64,000 bases of DNA from Thalassospira sp. (GTDB lineage Bacteria > Pseudomonadota > Alphaproteobacteria > Rhodospirillales > Thalassospiraceae): NCBI RefSeq assembly GCF_030690045.1, contig NZ_JAUYHK010000019.1, positions 62,001 to 126,000 of the forward strand. The letters are read 5' to 3'. Below are positions 18,308-27,046 of this stretch, piece after piece. The translations under genes were made by a program, and so were the position numbers. The notes below the pieces were generated by a model that did no database searches, was not told the origin of the DNA, and saw only the letters and a list, made by a program, of their open reading frames with translations. The first letter of the stretch is position 1. Every line of letters starts with the position of its first letter.

Positions 18308-18643
18308 TAAATGCCTCCCTCAAGGCTAGTGTTACCCGAACCGGCACGTATGCCGGAATCGACGAGGGGAAAATAATCAGGGTTTCTGGGTATCGTCAAC
18401 GCCTGCTGCGGGATTTTGCGTAGATGTCGGGGGGCGTTGAATGATGAATTTATGTCAAGTGTTTGTTATTTTTATGAAATTGTTCGGTCTATTTACGTAT
18501 GGGTGGTGTGCATTTTTTTCAGGGCTTGTTGCTTTCGGGTAGAAAAACACGCCCGTAAAGTACATTTCGGGCGTGTTTTTTGATCCTGTCTGTATATTGT
18601 TTACGGATTCGTTTTATCTTTCAGCTTGTTAGCTGCGGCGGCA
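18308..18643. other. Gap upstream of dppA
   Basis: This 336-bp gap holds the dppA leader (a G-rich Shine-Dalgarno just before its start), an AT-rich promoter stretch with TTGACA on the minus strand near 18455-18460 but no clear -10 partner, and the terminator of the next gene at 18543-18580. I see no coding frame worth calling. Confidence 0.6.
18543..18580. terminator. Terminator downstream of the threonine aldolase gene
   Basis: AAAAACACGCCCG (18543-18555) pairs perfectly with CGGGCGTGTTTTT (18568-18580) over a 12-nt loop. On the minus strand the stem ends in a U-run, so it terminates the aldolase transcript; it could also work in the other direction. Confidence 0.85.
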
Positions 18644-19669
18644 TTATCCTGCCAGACGCTGTCCCAGTGCCCGGATATCGTCAAGGCTGCTGTTCCATGC
18701 GGTCACAAAACGATACACATCCGCGCCCAATGCCGTCCATGCATGGAACGACACCCCGTTATCGCGCAAACGTTTCGCCAGATCGTCGGGAATATGCAGG
18801 AACAATTCATTGCTGCATGACGCATGGACAGGACGTGCGCCCAGCGTGACCAGCATGTCATTCAGGGTTTTGGCGGCGTCATTGGCGCTGCGGGCATTGT
18901 TCAGCCAGACATCATTTTTGATGTAGGCCAGCAATTGCGCCGCCAGATAACGGTGTTTGGAATGCAGATGGCCGCTGCGCTTGCGGGCCTGTTCGATGCG
19001 AAACCGCAGGGATGTGTCAAACAGAACAATGGCATCGACCGCCATCGCACCGTTTTTGGTCGCGCCAAAGCTCAACACATCAACCCCGGCCTTCCATGTG
19101 ACATCGGCAGGCGCACAGTCCAGCCATGCCATCGCATTGGCAAAGCGCGCCCCGTCCATAAACAGGCGCAAATCGTGGCTTTTACAGACATCACCAATCG
19201 CGGCAACTTCATCGGGGCTGTAAACCGCGCCCAGTTCGGTGGCCTGGGTGATGGCAACGCATTCGGCGGCAACATTATGCACCCCGCGTGCGGGCATGGC
19301 CGCCAGATAAGCCGTCAGGGCATCGGGTTCCAGTTTGGCCACCGGGCCATCCATCAGCAACAACTGCGCCCCGCCGGTAAAAAACGCCGGTCCGGTCAGT
19401 TCGGCATCATTGATATGCGCATCATGATGGCAAATGATCCCGCCATAGGGCGATGTCAGGGCCGATAATGAAATACAATTGGCCGCTGTCCCCGTGGCAA
19501 CCGGCAAAACCGCAACATCGGTGTCAAACAGATCGGAAAAAACACGATCCAGCCTTTGCGTCGGATCATCCCCGCCATAGGCCGGGGCATTGCCACTGGC
19601 CTCGGCGCTCAGGGCTTCAAGGATTTCAGGACACAGGGGCGATACATTGTCGGAGGCAAAATTCATCAA
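18644..19669 (-). CDS. ltaE: Low-specificity L-threonine aldolase
   Basis: A 341-residue PLP enzyme of the beta-eliminating lyase family that splits L-threonine or allo-threonine to glycine and acetaldehyde. Visible blocks are FASDNVSPLCPEILEAL at the start, GTAANCISLSALT, HHDAHINDAE, LRLFMDGARFANA and the PLP-lysine segment LSFGATKNGAMAVDA. Length is normal. Methionine codons at 19669 and 19666 are both possible starts. It follows the cyclase operon on the same strand but a hairpin separates them. Confidence 0.93.
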   Translation of the reverse strand: MMNFASDNVSPLCPEILEALSAEASGNAPAYGGDDPTQRLDRVFSDLFDTDVAVLPVATGTAANCISLSALTSPYGGIICHHDAHINDAELTGPAFFTGGAQLLLMDGPVAKLEPDALTAYLAAMPARGVHNVAAECVAITQATELGAVYSPDEVAAIGDVCKSHDLRLFMDGARFANAMAWLDCAPADVTWKAGVDVLSFGATKNGAMAVDAIVLFDTSLRFRIEQARKRSGHLHSKHRYLAAQLLAYIKNDVWLNNARSANDAAKTLNDMLVTLGARPVHASCSNELFLHIPDDLAKRLRDNGVSFHAWTALGADVYRFVTAWNSSLDDIRALGQRLAG

Positions 19670-19683
19670 AAGTCTCTCATTTT

Positions 19684-19705
19684 ATGCCCCGATTTATCGG
19701 GGCAT
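19684..19705 (-). terminator. Stem-loop between cyclase gene and ltaE
   Basis: ATGCCCCGAT (19684-19693) is complementary to ATCGGGGCAT (19696-19705). The stem is tight and followed on the minus strand by AAAA, not U, so it may attenuate or process the transcript, not end it fully. Confidence 0.5.
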
Positions 19706-19780
19706 ATCGTTTCGGAACTTTGCCAGTCTTTCTCCGATCTGCCGGGGATTGCAAGCCTGTATCGCGGTGGCGGCCAAACT

Positions 19781-22048
19781 CTATTTGCTGGTCGCCACAT
19801 ATACCCCGTCCCAATCGGGGCCGGGCGGGGTGGCGCGGAAACTGGCAATACGGTCTTCATACAGCCCGTAAAGCGTCTCAAGGCTGTCGATATCGGCGCT
19901 GCGGCATGTTGCGATCAAGTGTTCGGCCTGATCCCAGTTCTGACTGCGATAGGCGGCCAGCATGGCCTCATGATTCTGCGACAGCGCAATGAATGTCGGG
20001 TCGGTCCGCAGTGTATCATCCCCCAAAAGGGCAAAAATCCGCACCGCTTCGGTTTTGCCTTTCACGGCAATCAGGTCGAGTTGCACAATTGCAAACCGGT
20101 CCTGTGCGGCGGCGGCTGTATCGGGACCAAGGACGATATCAACGCCATAACTTTTTGATTGTCCTTCCAGACGCGCCGCCAGATTAACCGCATCGCCCAG
20201 AACCGAATAATCAAACCGCTGATCCGATCCCATATTGCCCACCACGCAAGGCCCGCTATTGATGCCCGCGCCAATCATCAGGGGCAAAAACGGAACCCCT
20301 TCTGCCTCGGCTTCGGCCTTGCGTTCGGCATTCAGGACATCCAGCGCCTTGAACATCGCAAGGGCAGAATCGCAGGCATTGACCGGGTGGGCGGGCACAT
20401 CAAGCGGGGCGTTCCAGAACGCCATGATGCAGTCGCCCATATATTTGTCGATGGTGCCCTGCCGTGCCAGAATGCAATCGGTCAACGGGGTCAGCAACCG
20501 GTTGATCAGACGGGTCAGGCCTTGCGGATCGGACTTGAAGGTTTCGGAAATGGTGGTAAATCCCCGCACATCGCAAAACAGCAAGGTCATGTCGCGGGTT
20601 TCCCCGCCCAGTTTCAACCGTTCGGGATGCTGGGCAAGCTGTTCGACCAGGGCGGGCGACAAATAGCTGGCAAAGGCGGTCCGCACCTGCCGTTTTTCAC
20701 CTTCGGTTCGCATGAAACCGATAAAACTGCCAATCACATAAACGGCCATCAGGGTAATAGTGGCATAGGCCGGATCAATCAGCATCAGATGGGTCTGATA
20801 GGCCCACCACGATACATAAATCGCCCCGCCAATCAAAACGACGCCAAAAATTGCAGGCCACACCGCGCCCAGACGCGGAATGGCGAATACCAGCATCAAT
20901 CCGGCAATCAGCAGCGCCAGCGTTTCGGCCTCGGCACTCCAATAGGGGCGGGTCAGGAAATGTTCCAGCAACATCTGTTCCAGCATTTCGGCATGAATTT
21001 CCACCCCCGGCAGGATCGGGTTCAGCGGCGAGGACCGCAAATCCAGCAACCCTGCGGCACTGGTGCCAATCAATATGGCGGTATTTGCCAGTTCATCCGG
21101 ACCAACCCGGTCATGAAGGACATCGGATGCCGAAATATAACGTTCGGGTTTGTGGCCGGTATAATGCACCCACATATAGCCATTCTGATCGGTTGGAATG
21201 GTGATGGCACCGACGCGGATGGCATCAATCCCCTCGGTCGAGGTCCAGCGCACCTTGCCGCCCGATCCCGACATACGGACATTCATGGTGCGCGGTGCCT
21301 GTTGCAAAACCCGCAGCATTTCCATCGACAGGGTGGGGTAAACCGGCTTGCCGATCACCGGCAATTCCATATCCAGTGCCAACATCAACGGCACCCGCCG
21401 CACCACGCCATCCCCGCCGGGGGCGACATTGACCAGACCATTACCGGCAGCAGCATTTTCAAGTTGCGACAGGCTGGAATTTGCGCCGGGCAGAACCGGG
21501 ATGAAATCAAACAATTGCCGCCCGGCTTCGCCACCAACCGAAAAATTGCCGATTTGCGCCGGGGCGCGGTCGGCGGTATCGCGGGTCAGTTGGGCGACGG
21601 TGACAATATTGCCAACCCCGCCAATGAATTGTGCAAACAGATCGTCATGGTCGGGCAGGGTGGCGGCAAGGTCGCGGATGGTTTGCATATCGTCATTTTG
21701 CGGCCAGCTTTCGACAACGCGCATCGGCGATGTCCGGTCGGCCTCGGCAAAGACAATGTCGAACCCGACAATCGCCGCCCCGCCTGCACGCAGACGATAA
21801 ACCAGTTCGGCCATGCGGGTACGCGGCCACGGCCATTGACCCAGTTCGGCCAGACTTTTTTCGTCAATATCCAGAATCCGAACGCCAACATCCTCAAATT
21901 CGCGCGGGGCAATCTGCTGATAGGTATCAAACAGCGTGGCGCGCAACTGCCCGACCATCGGCACATCCTGCCAGCGCAACACAATGGCCGCGACCAGAAC
22001 CGCAAGCGGCACCAGATAATGAAGCGCCTTCAGATATTTGGCTGGCAT
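19781..22048 (-). CDS. CHASE2-domain class III adenylate/guanylate cyclase
   Basis: A 755-residue membrane enzyme. One N-terminal span (about 10-25) is followed by a periplasmic CHASE2 sensor (about 30-365, with RILDIDEKSLAELGQWPWPR), three spans (about 375-445) and a cytoplasmic class III cyclase (about 485-680). Metal-binding Asp493 (FCDVRGF) and Asp539 (DKYMGD), and Asn622/Arg626 in GDAVNLAARLE are present, so it should be active; the Lys in DKYMGD favours ATP and cAMP. It is last in an operon with FecR and Slam-like genes, which suggests it reads their state at the envelope. Confidence 0.92.
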   Translation of the reverse strand: MPAKYLKALHYLVPLAVLVAAIVLRWQDVPMVGQLRATLFDTYQQIAPREFEDVGVRILDIDEKSLAELGQWPWPRTRMAELVYRLRAGGAAIVGFDIVFAEADRTSPMRVVESWPQNDDMQTIRDLAATLPDHDDLFAQFIGGVGNIVTVAQLTRDTADRAPAQIGNFSVGGEAGRQLFDFIPVLPGANSSLSQLENAAAGNGLVNVAPGGDGVVRRVPLMLALDMELPVIGKPVYPTLSMEMLRVLQQAPRTMNVRMSGSGGKVRWTSTEGIDAIRVGAITIPTDQNGYMWVHYTGHKPERYISASDVLHDRVGPDELANTAILIGTSAAGLLDLRSSPLNPILPGVEIHAEMLEQMLLEHFLTRPYWSAEAETLALLIAGLMLVFAIPRLGAVWPAIFGVVLIGGAIYVSWWAYQTHLMLIDPAYATITLMAVYVIGSFIGFMRTEGEKRQVRTAFASYLSPALVEQLAQHPERLKLGGETRDMTLLFCDVRGFTTISETFKSDPQGLTRLINRLLTPLTDCILARQGTIDKYMGDCIMAFWNAPLDVPAHPVNACDSALAMFKALDVLNAERKAEAEAEGVPFLPLMIGAGINSGPCVVGNMGSDQRFDYSVLGDAVNLAARLEGQSKSYGVDIVLGPDTAAAAQDRFAIVQLDLIAVKGKTEAVRIFALLGDDTLRTDPTFIALSQNHEAMLAAYRSQNWDQAEHLIATCRSADIDSLETLYGLYEDRIASFRATPPGPDWDGVYVATSK

Positions 22049-22079
22049 GGGATGCTCCGCTTGCGCAATCGGGAATTGG

Positions 22080-23714
22080 TTAGTCTTCAGTCATGGTCAG
22101 GGTGCCACCCAGGCCATCCGGATGTCCATCTGTTCGCAAGTGGAAATCAACATCGGTAATGCTTTTGAATGTCGCTGTCGCAGAACATCCGGCTGCACCG
22201 CAATCGAACGGATTTCCGAAGATGAGCATCTGGCTGCTATCAAGCGTCACCGCGCCATTCAATGATGAGTAATCTATGGGGCCGGTCTCGCCGCCATAGT
22301 AAAGATTATTGTCAACGACGACGTTGCTAAATCCTGCTCCCAGCGTCCGGTCCGCAAAATTCACATTGGCGGAAAAAGTGTAGCTTATAGGGTCACCACC
22401 TGACCCGACATTCGTGTTCCCGCTATATGATCCTGATGTAACCTGACGCATCGCCTCAAAGGTGTAGGCGGCCGGGGTGTTGGTCGTCGTGTCGGCCTCG
22501 GTTACGGCATTGACGGTCTGGGCCGTTTCCGCCGGATTGCTGTTACCCGATGATTGCGTGGTGACACGGGTCTGGGTCACTGCGGTATTGAGCACGGCGG
22601 CCATGGTCTGGCCGGTCTGGTTGCTGGCCATTGTGATGGCACCGCTGCCCAGCGAACCGCGTGCGACGGTTGAACTTCTTGTGGTCGTGCTGCCGCTGCC
22701 CGATGTTGCCGAACCGCCATCCGAAGTTGTCGATGTGGATGAGGATGCCGTCTGGCTGCCGCCTTCGGACGAAGAACCACCTTCGCCATCGCTATTGGCA
22801 CTCTCGCCATTGCCGTCGCCGCCGCCTTCACCATCGCCATCGGTTCCGGCAGATGCGGTTTCGGCGGTGGATTCAGTCCCGCCACTGTTCTCGCTGTCCG
22901 ATCCGTCCTGCCCCTGATCCTCATTGTCCGATTCGCCATCCGGGCTTTGGGTTGCGGCCAGACCAAAGTCAAAAGCCCCCATTTGCGGTGGAAACCGTGT
23001 CGGTTCGGTCACAAATCCCTGACCGACAAAAACCCCGAAATTTTCCCCCGTCACCGGTTGTTCCGACCCGCTGGCCGATGTGACGACAAAAGCGCCGGGG
23101 CGCGATCCGGAATCATTGCGCCCCAATCCTGGCCCCTGATTGACGGCGCTGAACACCAGATTGCCGCCGGACCCGCCACCGCCATTATCGGGCAGGGACG
23201 ATCCCAGATTTTCACTGCTGGCCTGATTGGCCTGTTCGGGATCATAGGATTGAATAAGGCCAATCGTGCCTCGAATGCCGATTGATCCGACCGGCAGATT
23301 GATATTCATGCTTGATGGATTGTTTTGCGCCACCTGTCCTGTGACAAACCGCATGACGCCGCGTGTCATGCTGGCGGTCAGGCGGCCATTGCCGGTTGCC
23401 GGGTCATAGACGAAATCATCAATGGCGATTTCGCTGTTGGGGCCGATGGTAAACACCGTTTCATCCATCAGCAAAATCTGCATGCCCGACTCCGCCGAGG
23501 AGGTAATCAGATCCCCCAGATAAATCGCCTCGCCGCTTTCAACCTTGCGGCCCACGGCCCCTGTGGCGGCGGCCAGTTCAACCGTTCCCTTGACCGCGGC
23601 AGAAACCCCGGCCTGTTCGCCGCGATCTGCCATGGCGATGCCGGGCAGGGTGGTAAAAGACACAGCCGCGGCAATAAGGCCGGATTTAATCGTAAAGTGC
23701 CAGACATGTTTCAT
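22080..23714 (-). CDS. Secreted FecR-domain protein with Ser/Gly-rich linker and C-terminal beta domain
   Basis: Starting at MKHVWHFTIKSG (GGAG upstream) this is 544 residues. A signal peptide ends PGIAMA with no lipobox. A FecR domain (about 30-155) has AIYLGDLITSSAESGMQILL, TVFTIGPNSEIAIDDFVYD and VGSIGIRGT. A long acidic, then Ser/Gly/Thr-rich stretch follows, then a C-terminal beta-rich domain of about 130 residues (YTFSANVNFADRTLGAGFSN). This end resembles, by eye only, TbpB-like barrel domains of Slam (type XI) clients. It sits 40 bp after the Slam-like gene and 31 bp before the CHASE2 cyclase. Confidence 0.8.
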   Translation of the reverse strand: MKHVWHFTIKSGLIAAAVSFTTLPGIAMADRGEQAGVSAAVKGTVELAAATGAVGRKVESGEAIYLGDLITSSAESGMQILLMDETVFTIGPNSEIAIDDFVYDPATGNGRLTASMTRGVMRFVTGQVAQNNPSSMNINLPVGSIGIRGTIGLIQSYDPEQANQASSENLGSSLPDNGGGGSGGNLVFSAVNQGPGLGRNDSGSRPGAFVVTSASGSEQPVTGENFGVFVGQGFVTEPTRFPPQMGAFDFGLAATQSPDGESDNEDQGQDGSDSENSGGTESTAETASAGTDGDGEGGGDGNGESANSDGEGGSSSEGGSQTASSSTSTTSDGGSATSGSGSTTTRSSTVARGSLGSGAITMASNQTGQTMAAVLNTAVTQTRVTTQSSGNSNPAETAQTVNAVTEADTTTNTPAAYTFEAMRQVTSGSYSGNTNVGSGGDPISYTFSANVNFADRTLGAGFSNVVVDNNLYYGGETGPIDYSSLNGAVTLDSSQMLIFGNPFDCGAAGCSATATFKSITDVDFHLRTDGHPDGLGGTLTMTED

Positions 23715-23754
23715 TTCGGTGGCTCCATTACCGGGGGGCTTGCCCTGTGACAGC

Positions 23755-25215
23755 CTAAAAATCCCAACGCCGCGACAGCAGAATCTGCGCCCGCATGTTT
23801 TCGTATTCGTAATTGGTGATGTTGGATCGTGCGCCCTGATATTCACCGGTTACAGACCATGAAATCGGGGCCAGAAAATCATAAACCTCGCGACCGGCAC
23901 CCTCGGCATCGAACCAGTCGGATTCCATCAGATTGCCAAGGCGCGCCCCATAGGTCAGGCGCAACCGCATCGGATTGTCGGTCCGCCGGATCGGTGATGT
24001 TGTGCCGGTTACCAGGGTATCGGCTTCCTGATACTGATCCAGCCCATAGGTCAGGCCGCCAATCACATATTTACCGCCCGGCAACAGATAGGTGTGATTG
24101 ATATCACCTGAAATGCTGCGCGATGTGTAATAGCCGCGTGCGGCTTCCTTGCGCGACCAGGTGGCGGCAACTGACGTCCGTTGGCTTTCATTCCAGGTAT
24201 AATGGCTGCCAACCGTTCCGGTGTATCTTTGCCCGGCACGCTGGACAAGGGCGGAGGAGTCGGTTGTGGACTGGAACCGTTCATCGGAATAGGCGACCTG
24301 CCCAAACAGGATGGTATCGGGTCGCACATTCCAGTCGGCACGAAGCTGTGCGGTACGTGCCGTCAGGAATTTTTCACGGCTGAGTGCCTGGGCTGTTTGC
24401 GAGATCGAAGGTGTGATCACCAGATCAAGGGCGCGCCAGCGTGCGCCGATTTCAACATCGGCGGACATGACATCAAGTGAGTCAAGTTGTACCTGATCGT
24501 CGGTATAGCCGCTCAGGGCAGCGAAAACCTCGTGGCCTTCCTGATATCCCAGATCATAGGAAACGTCATAACGCACCGCGCCGATAAAGCCGATATCATC
24601 CTGACGCAGATCGGCATCGGTTGAAATCGCGGTGCGTGTCCCGGTGACCAGTTGTTCCTTGCTGGTGGGCGATGCGTTTTTATTGGTGTCGTAATGGGTG
24701 CCAAAACTGACGGTCAGGGCCTGTTTTACCCGTTGGCGGCGTTCACGGATCAGGCGCAGATATTCATTGATCTGCCGGGCAGCTTCGCCGTCCAGTTCAA
24801 GGGTTTGCAACAGTTCAAACTGGGATCGCGCCTCGTCAAGACTGTCAAGGCGAAACAGGACAATGGCATAATACAGTCGTACAGGCGCCAGCGACGGATC
24901 AAGCACCAGAATACGTTCAAGCGTTGACACCGCCCCGCGCATATTGCCGCGTGCCATCTGGGCCTTGGCCCAGCGGAAATTCAAAAGGATGTCATCGGGA
25001 TTGGCCAGAATATCGCCAAAGGTGATGTCCGCCCCGTCATCGGTCATCAACAACATTTGCGACCGTTCGGTGGCATCGGTTATCGTATTGAAATCCTGAA
25101 AGAACTGTTCTGATTGACGGGTAACATTTTGCAACGAATCCTGCGCGTTGGCCGCGCCGGTTCCGGTTATTCCCGACAATAAAACGGTTATGAAGGCCAT
25201 CCTGGCCTTTGACAT
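23755..25215 (-). CDS. Slam-like (DUF560) TPR plus outer-membrane beta-barrel protein
   Basis: About 486 residues from the ATG at 25215; a TTG at 25242 and an ATG at 25200 are alternatives. A signal peptide (MAFITVLLSGITGTGAANAQ) precedes a TPR-like helical region (about 60-160, with RWAKAQMARGNMRGAVSTLE). The rest is amphipathic beta strands ending in a terminal Phe (ILLSRRWDF), the signature of outer-membrane barrels. Size and order match Slam/DUF560 type XI secretion proteins, which export partner proteins encoded next door. The partner here would be the FecR-domain protein. Confidence 0.75.
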   Translation of the reverse strand: MSKARMAFITVLLSGITGTGAANAQDSLQNVTRQSEQFFQDFNTITDATERSQMLLMTDDGADITFGDILANPDDILLNFRWAKAQMARGNMRGAVSTLERILVLDPSLAPVRLYYAIVLFRLDSLDEARSQFELLQTLELDGEAARQINEYLRLIRERRQRVKQALTVSFGTHYDTNKNASPTSKEQLVTGTRTAISTDADLRQDDIGFIGAVRYDVSYDLGYQEGHEVFAALSGYTDDQVQLDSLDVMSADVEIGARWRALDLVITPSISQTAQALSREKFLTARTAQLRADWNVRPDTILFGQVAYSDERFQSTTDSSALVQRAGQRYTGTVGSHYTWNESQRTSVAATWSRKEAARGYYTSRSISGDINHTYLLPGGKYVIGGLTYGLDQYQEADTLVTGTTSPIRRTDNPMRLRLTYGARLGNLMESDWFDAEGAGREVYDFLAPISWSVTGEYQGARSNITNYEYENMRAQILLSRRWDF

Positions 25216-25369
25216 ACACCGCAAAGCATTATCCCCCGACAAGCTTTATGGCAGAATTGTTTACCGGATTGATTCCTTCAGTCCGAAAAACGCCATGTTG
25301 GCCTGTACATTAGGCGGGATTGGAACTGTTGAAAAGGGGGAAACTGTCCATTTGTATAATTTACTAATA

Positions 25370-25403
25370 AAAAGTGCCGCCAACACGGGGCGGCGGCACT
25401 TTT
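25370..25403 (-). terminator. Terminator downstream of tldD
   Basis: AAAAGTGCCGCC (25370-25381) pairs with GGCGGCACTTTT (25392-25403). On the minus strand the stem ends in TTTTTATTAG, a good intrinsic terminator for tldD. Confidence 0.85.
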
Positions 25404-25425
25404 AAGGATCAGGGCAGGCGGTCGA

Positions 25426-26859
25426 TCACATCGCCGTGCCGCCCACGGTCAGGCCGTCAATGCGCAGGGTCGGCTGGCCGACGCCAACCGGAACGCCTTG
25501 CCCGTCCTTGCCACAGGTGCCGATCCCGTCATCCAGTTTCATGTCATTGCCGATCATTGAAACCTTGGTCAGGCTGTCGGGGCCATTACCGATCAGGGTC
25601 GCGCCCTTGACCGGCGCGCCGATCTTGCCGTTTTCAATCAGATAGGCTTCGGACGCGGCAAAAACGAATTTGCCCGATGTGATATCGACCTGCCCGCCAC
25701 CGAAATTGACCGCATAAAGGCCTTTTTTGACCGAGGCCAGAACCTCTGCCGGGTCATGTTGCCCGCCCAGCATATAGGTATTGGTCATGCGCGGCATCGG
25801 CGCATGGGCATAGGATTGCCGACGGCCATTGCCGGTGGATTTGACCCCGGTCAGGCGGGCATTGAGGCGGTCCTGCATGAAACCGGTCAGAATGCCGTCC
25901 TCAATCAGAACCGTGCGTTGGGTCGGTGTGCCTTCATCGTCAATCGACAATGACCCGCGCCGGTCATGGATGGTGCCGTCATCAACCACCGTCACACCGG
26001 GGGCGGCAATGCGTTTGCCCAGCAACCCGGCAAAGGCCGATGTGCCCTTGCGGTTGAAATCGCCTTCAAGACCATGCCCGATTGCTTCATGCAGCAAAAT
26101 CCCCGGCCAGCCCGGCCCCAGAACAACCGTCATCTCGCCCGCCGGGGCGGCGACGGATTCCAGATTGACGCAGGCCTGCCGCAAGGCTTCGTCTACGGCC
26201 GATTTCCAGGTTTTTTCATCGAAAAACCCGTCATAGCCAATGCGCCCGCCCTGTCCGTGCGACCCGGTTTCCATGCGGTCGCCCTGGGTGACAACGACCG
26301 AGACATTAAACCGAACCAGCGGACGAATATCGCCCAGCCGCAATCCGCCCGCCCGCCAGATTTGCACCGCCTGCCAGTTGCCCGAAATCGAGGCGGACAC
26401 CTGTGATACGCGCGGGTCGCGGGCGCGGGCATAGGCATCGATTTGCGCCAGCAAATCAACCTTGGCCTGAAACGTTGCCTCGCCCAGCGGATTGATATCG
26501 GTATAAAGCGACACATTGGTGCCGGTGGCCCCCAGATCGACCTTGCCCGACCGGGCATTGCCGATGGCGCGCACGGTGTCGGCGGCACGGGCAACCGCAT
26601 CGTTTGACAATTCGCTGGAATGGGAAAACGCCGCCGTTTCATCGGCCACCGCCCGCAGGCCAAATCCCTGTGCGGTATCGAAATTGGCACTGCGCAGACG
26701 GCCATCATCCCATGACAGGCTTTCGGACTGGCGATATTCAAGGAACAGTTCCCCGTCTTCCGCATCACCCAGCGCCGCATTGACCTGCGCCTCAAGACGG
26801 TCGCGGTCAAGCTCACTTTTGCCGAAAAACAGATTGTCGGTTTTGCTCAGATCGGTCAT
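25426..26859 (-). CDS. tldD: Metalloprotease TldD
   Basis: The start at MTDLSKTDNLFFG, six or so bases after GGAGG, gives 477 residues, close to E. coli TldD (481). The zinc site HEAIGHGLEGDFN is present, along with the family blocks DDEGTPTQRTVLIEDG and AHAPMPRMTNTYM. TldD with TldE (PmbA) degrades unfolded peptides and matures microcin-type peptides. No tldE is in the window; the two genes are often unlinked. Confidence 0.96.
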   Translation of the reverse strand: MTDLSKTDNLFFGKSELDRDRLEAQVNAALGDAEDGELFLEYRQSESLSWDDGRLRSANFDTAQGFGLRAVADETAAFSHSSELSNDAVARAADTVRAIGNARSGKVDLGATGTNVSLYTDINPLGEATFQAKVDLLAQIDAYARARDPRVSQVSASISGNWQAVQIWRAGGLRLGDIRPLVRFNVSVVVTQGDRMETGSHGQGGRIGYDGFFDEKTWKSAVDEALRQACVNLESVAAPAGEMTVVLGPGWPGILLHEAIGHGLEGDFNRKGTSAFAGLLGKRIAAPGVTVVDDGTIHDRRGSLSIDDEGTPTQRTVLIEDGILTGFMQDRLNARLTGVKSTGNGRRQSYAHAPMPRMTNTYMLGGQHDPAEVLASVKKGLYAVNFGGGQVDITSGKFVFAASEAYLIENGKIGAPVKGATLIGNGPDSLTKVSMIGNDMKLDDGIGTCGKDGQGVPVGVGQPTLRIDGLTVGGTAM

Positions 26860-27046
26860 CGAACCTCCTTGCGGCTGTCGGAGAATCCCGGCAACCAGTG
26901 TCATTCATACCCGGCAAGAACAGGCCCTGTGACAGTAATTTCCCTGACGCTTTAGGGGCTTTCTGTCATGTTTGACTTTGGTCTATACAGGTTTATCGCT
27001 GGCTTCCTATATAGAACGCCAGAACCAAAGATGAAAGCCCGTGGCA

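Noticed and set aside
20159-22159. 666-codon plus-strand open frame opposite the cyclase gene
   Set aside because: It mirrors the CHASE2 cyclase, whose catalytic motifs are intact. The antisense product has no start context or motif.
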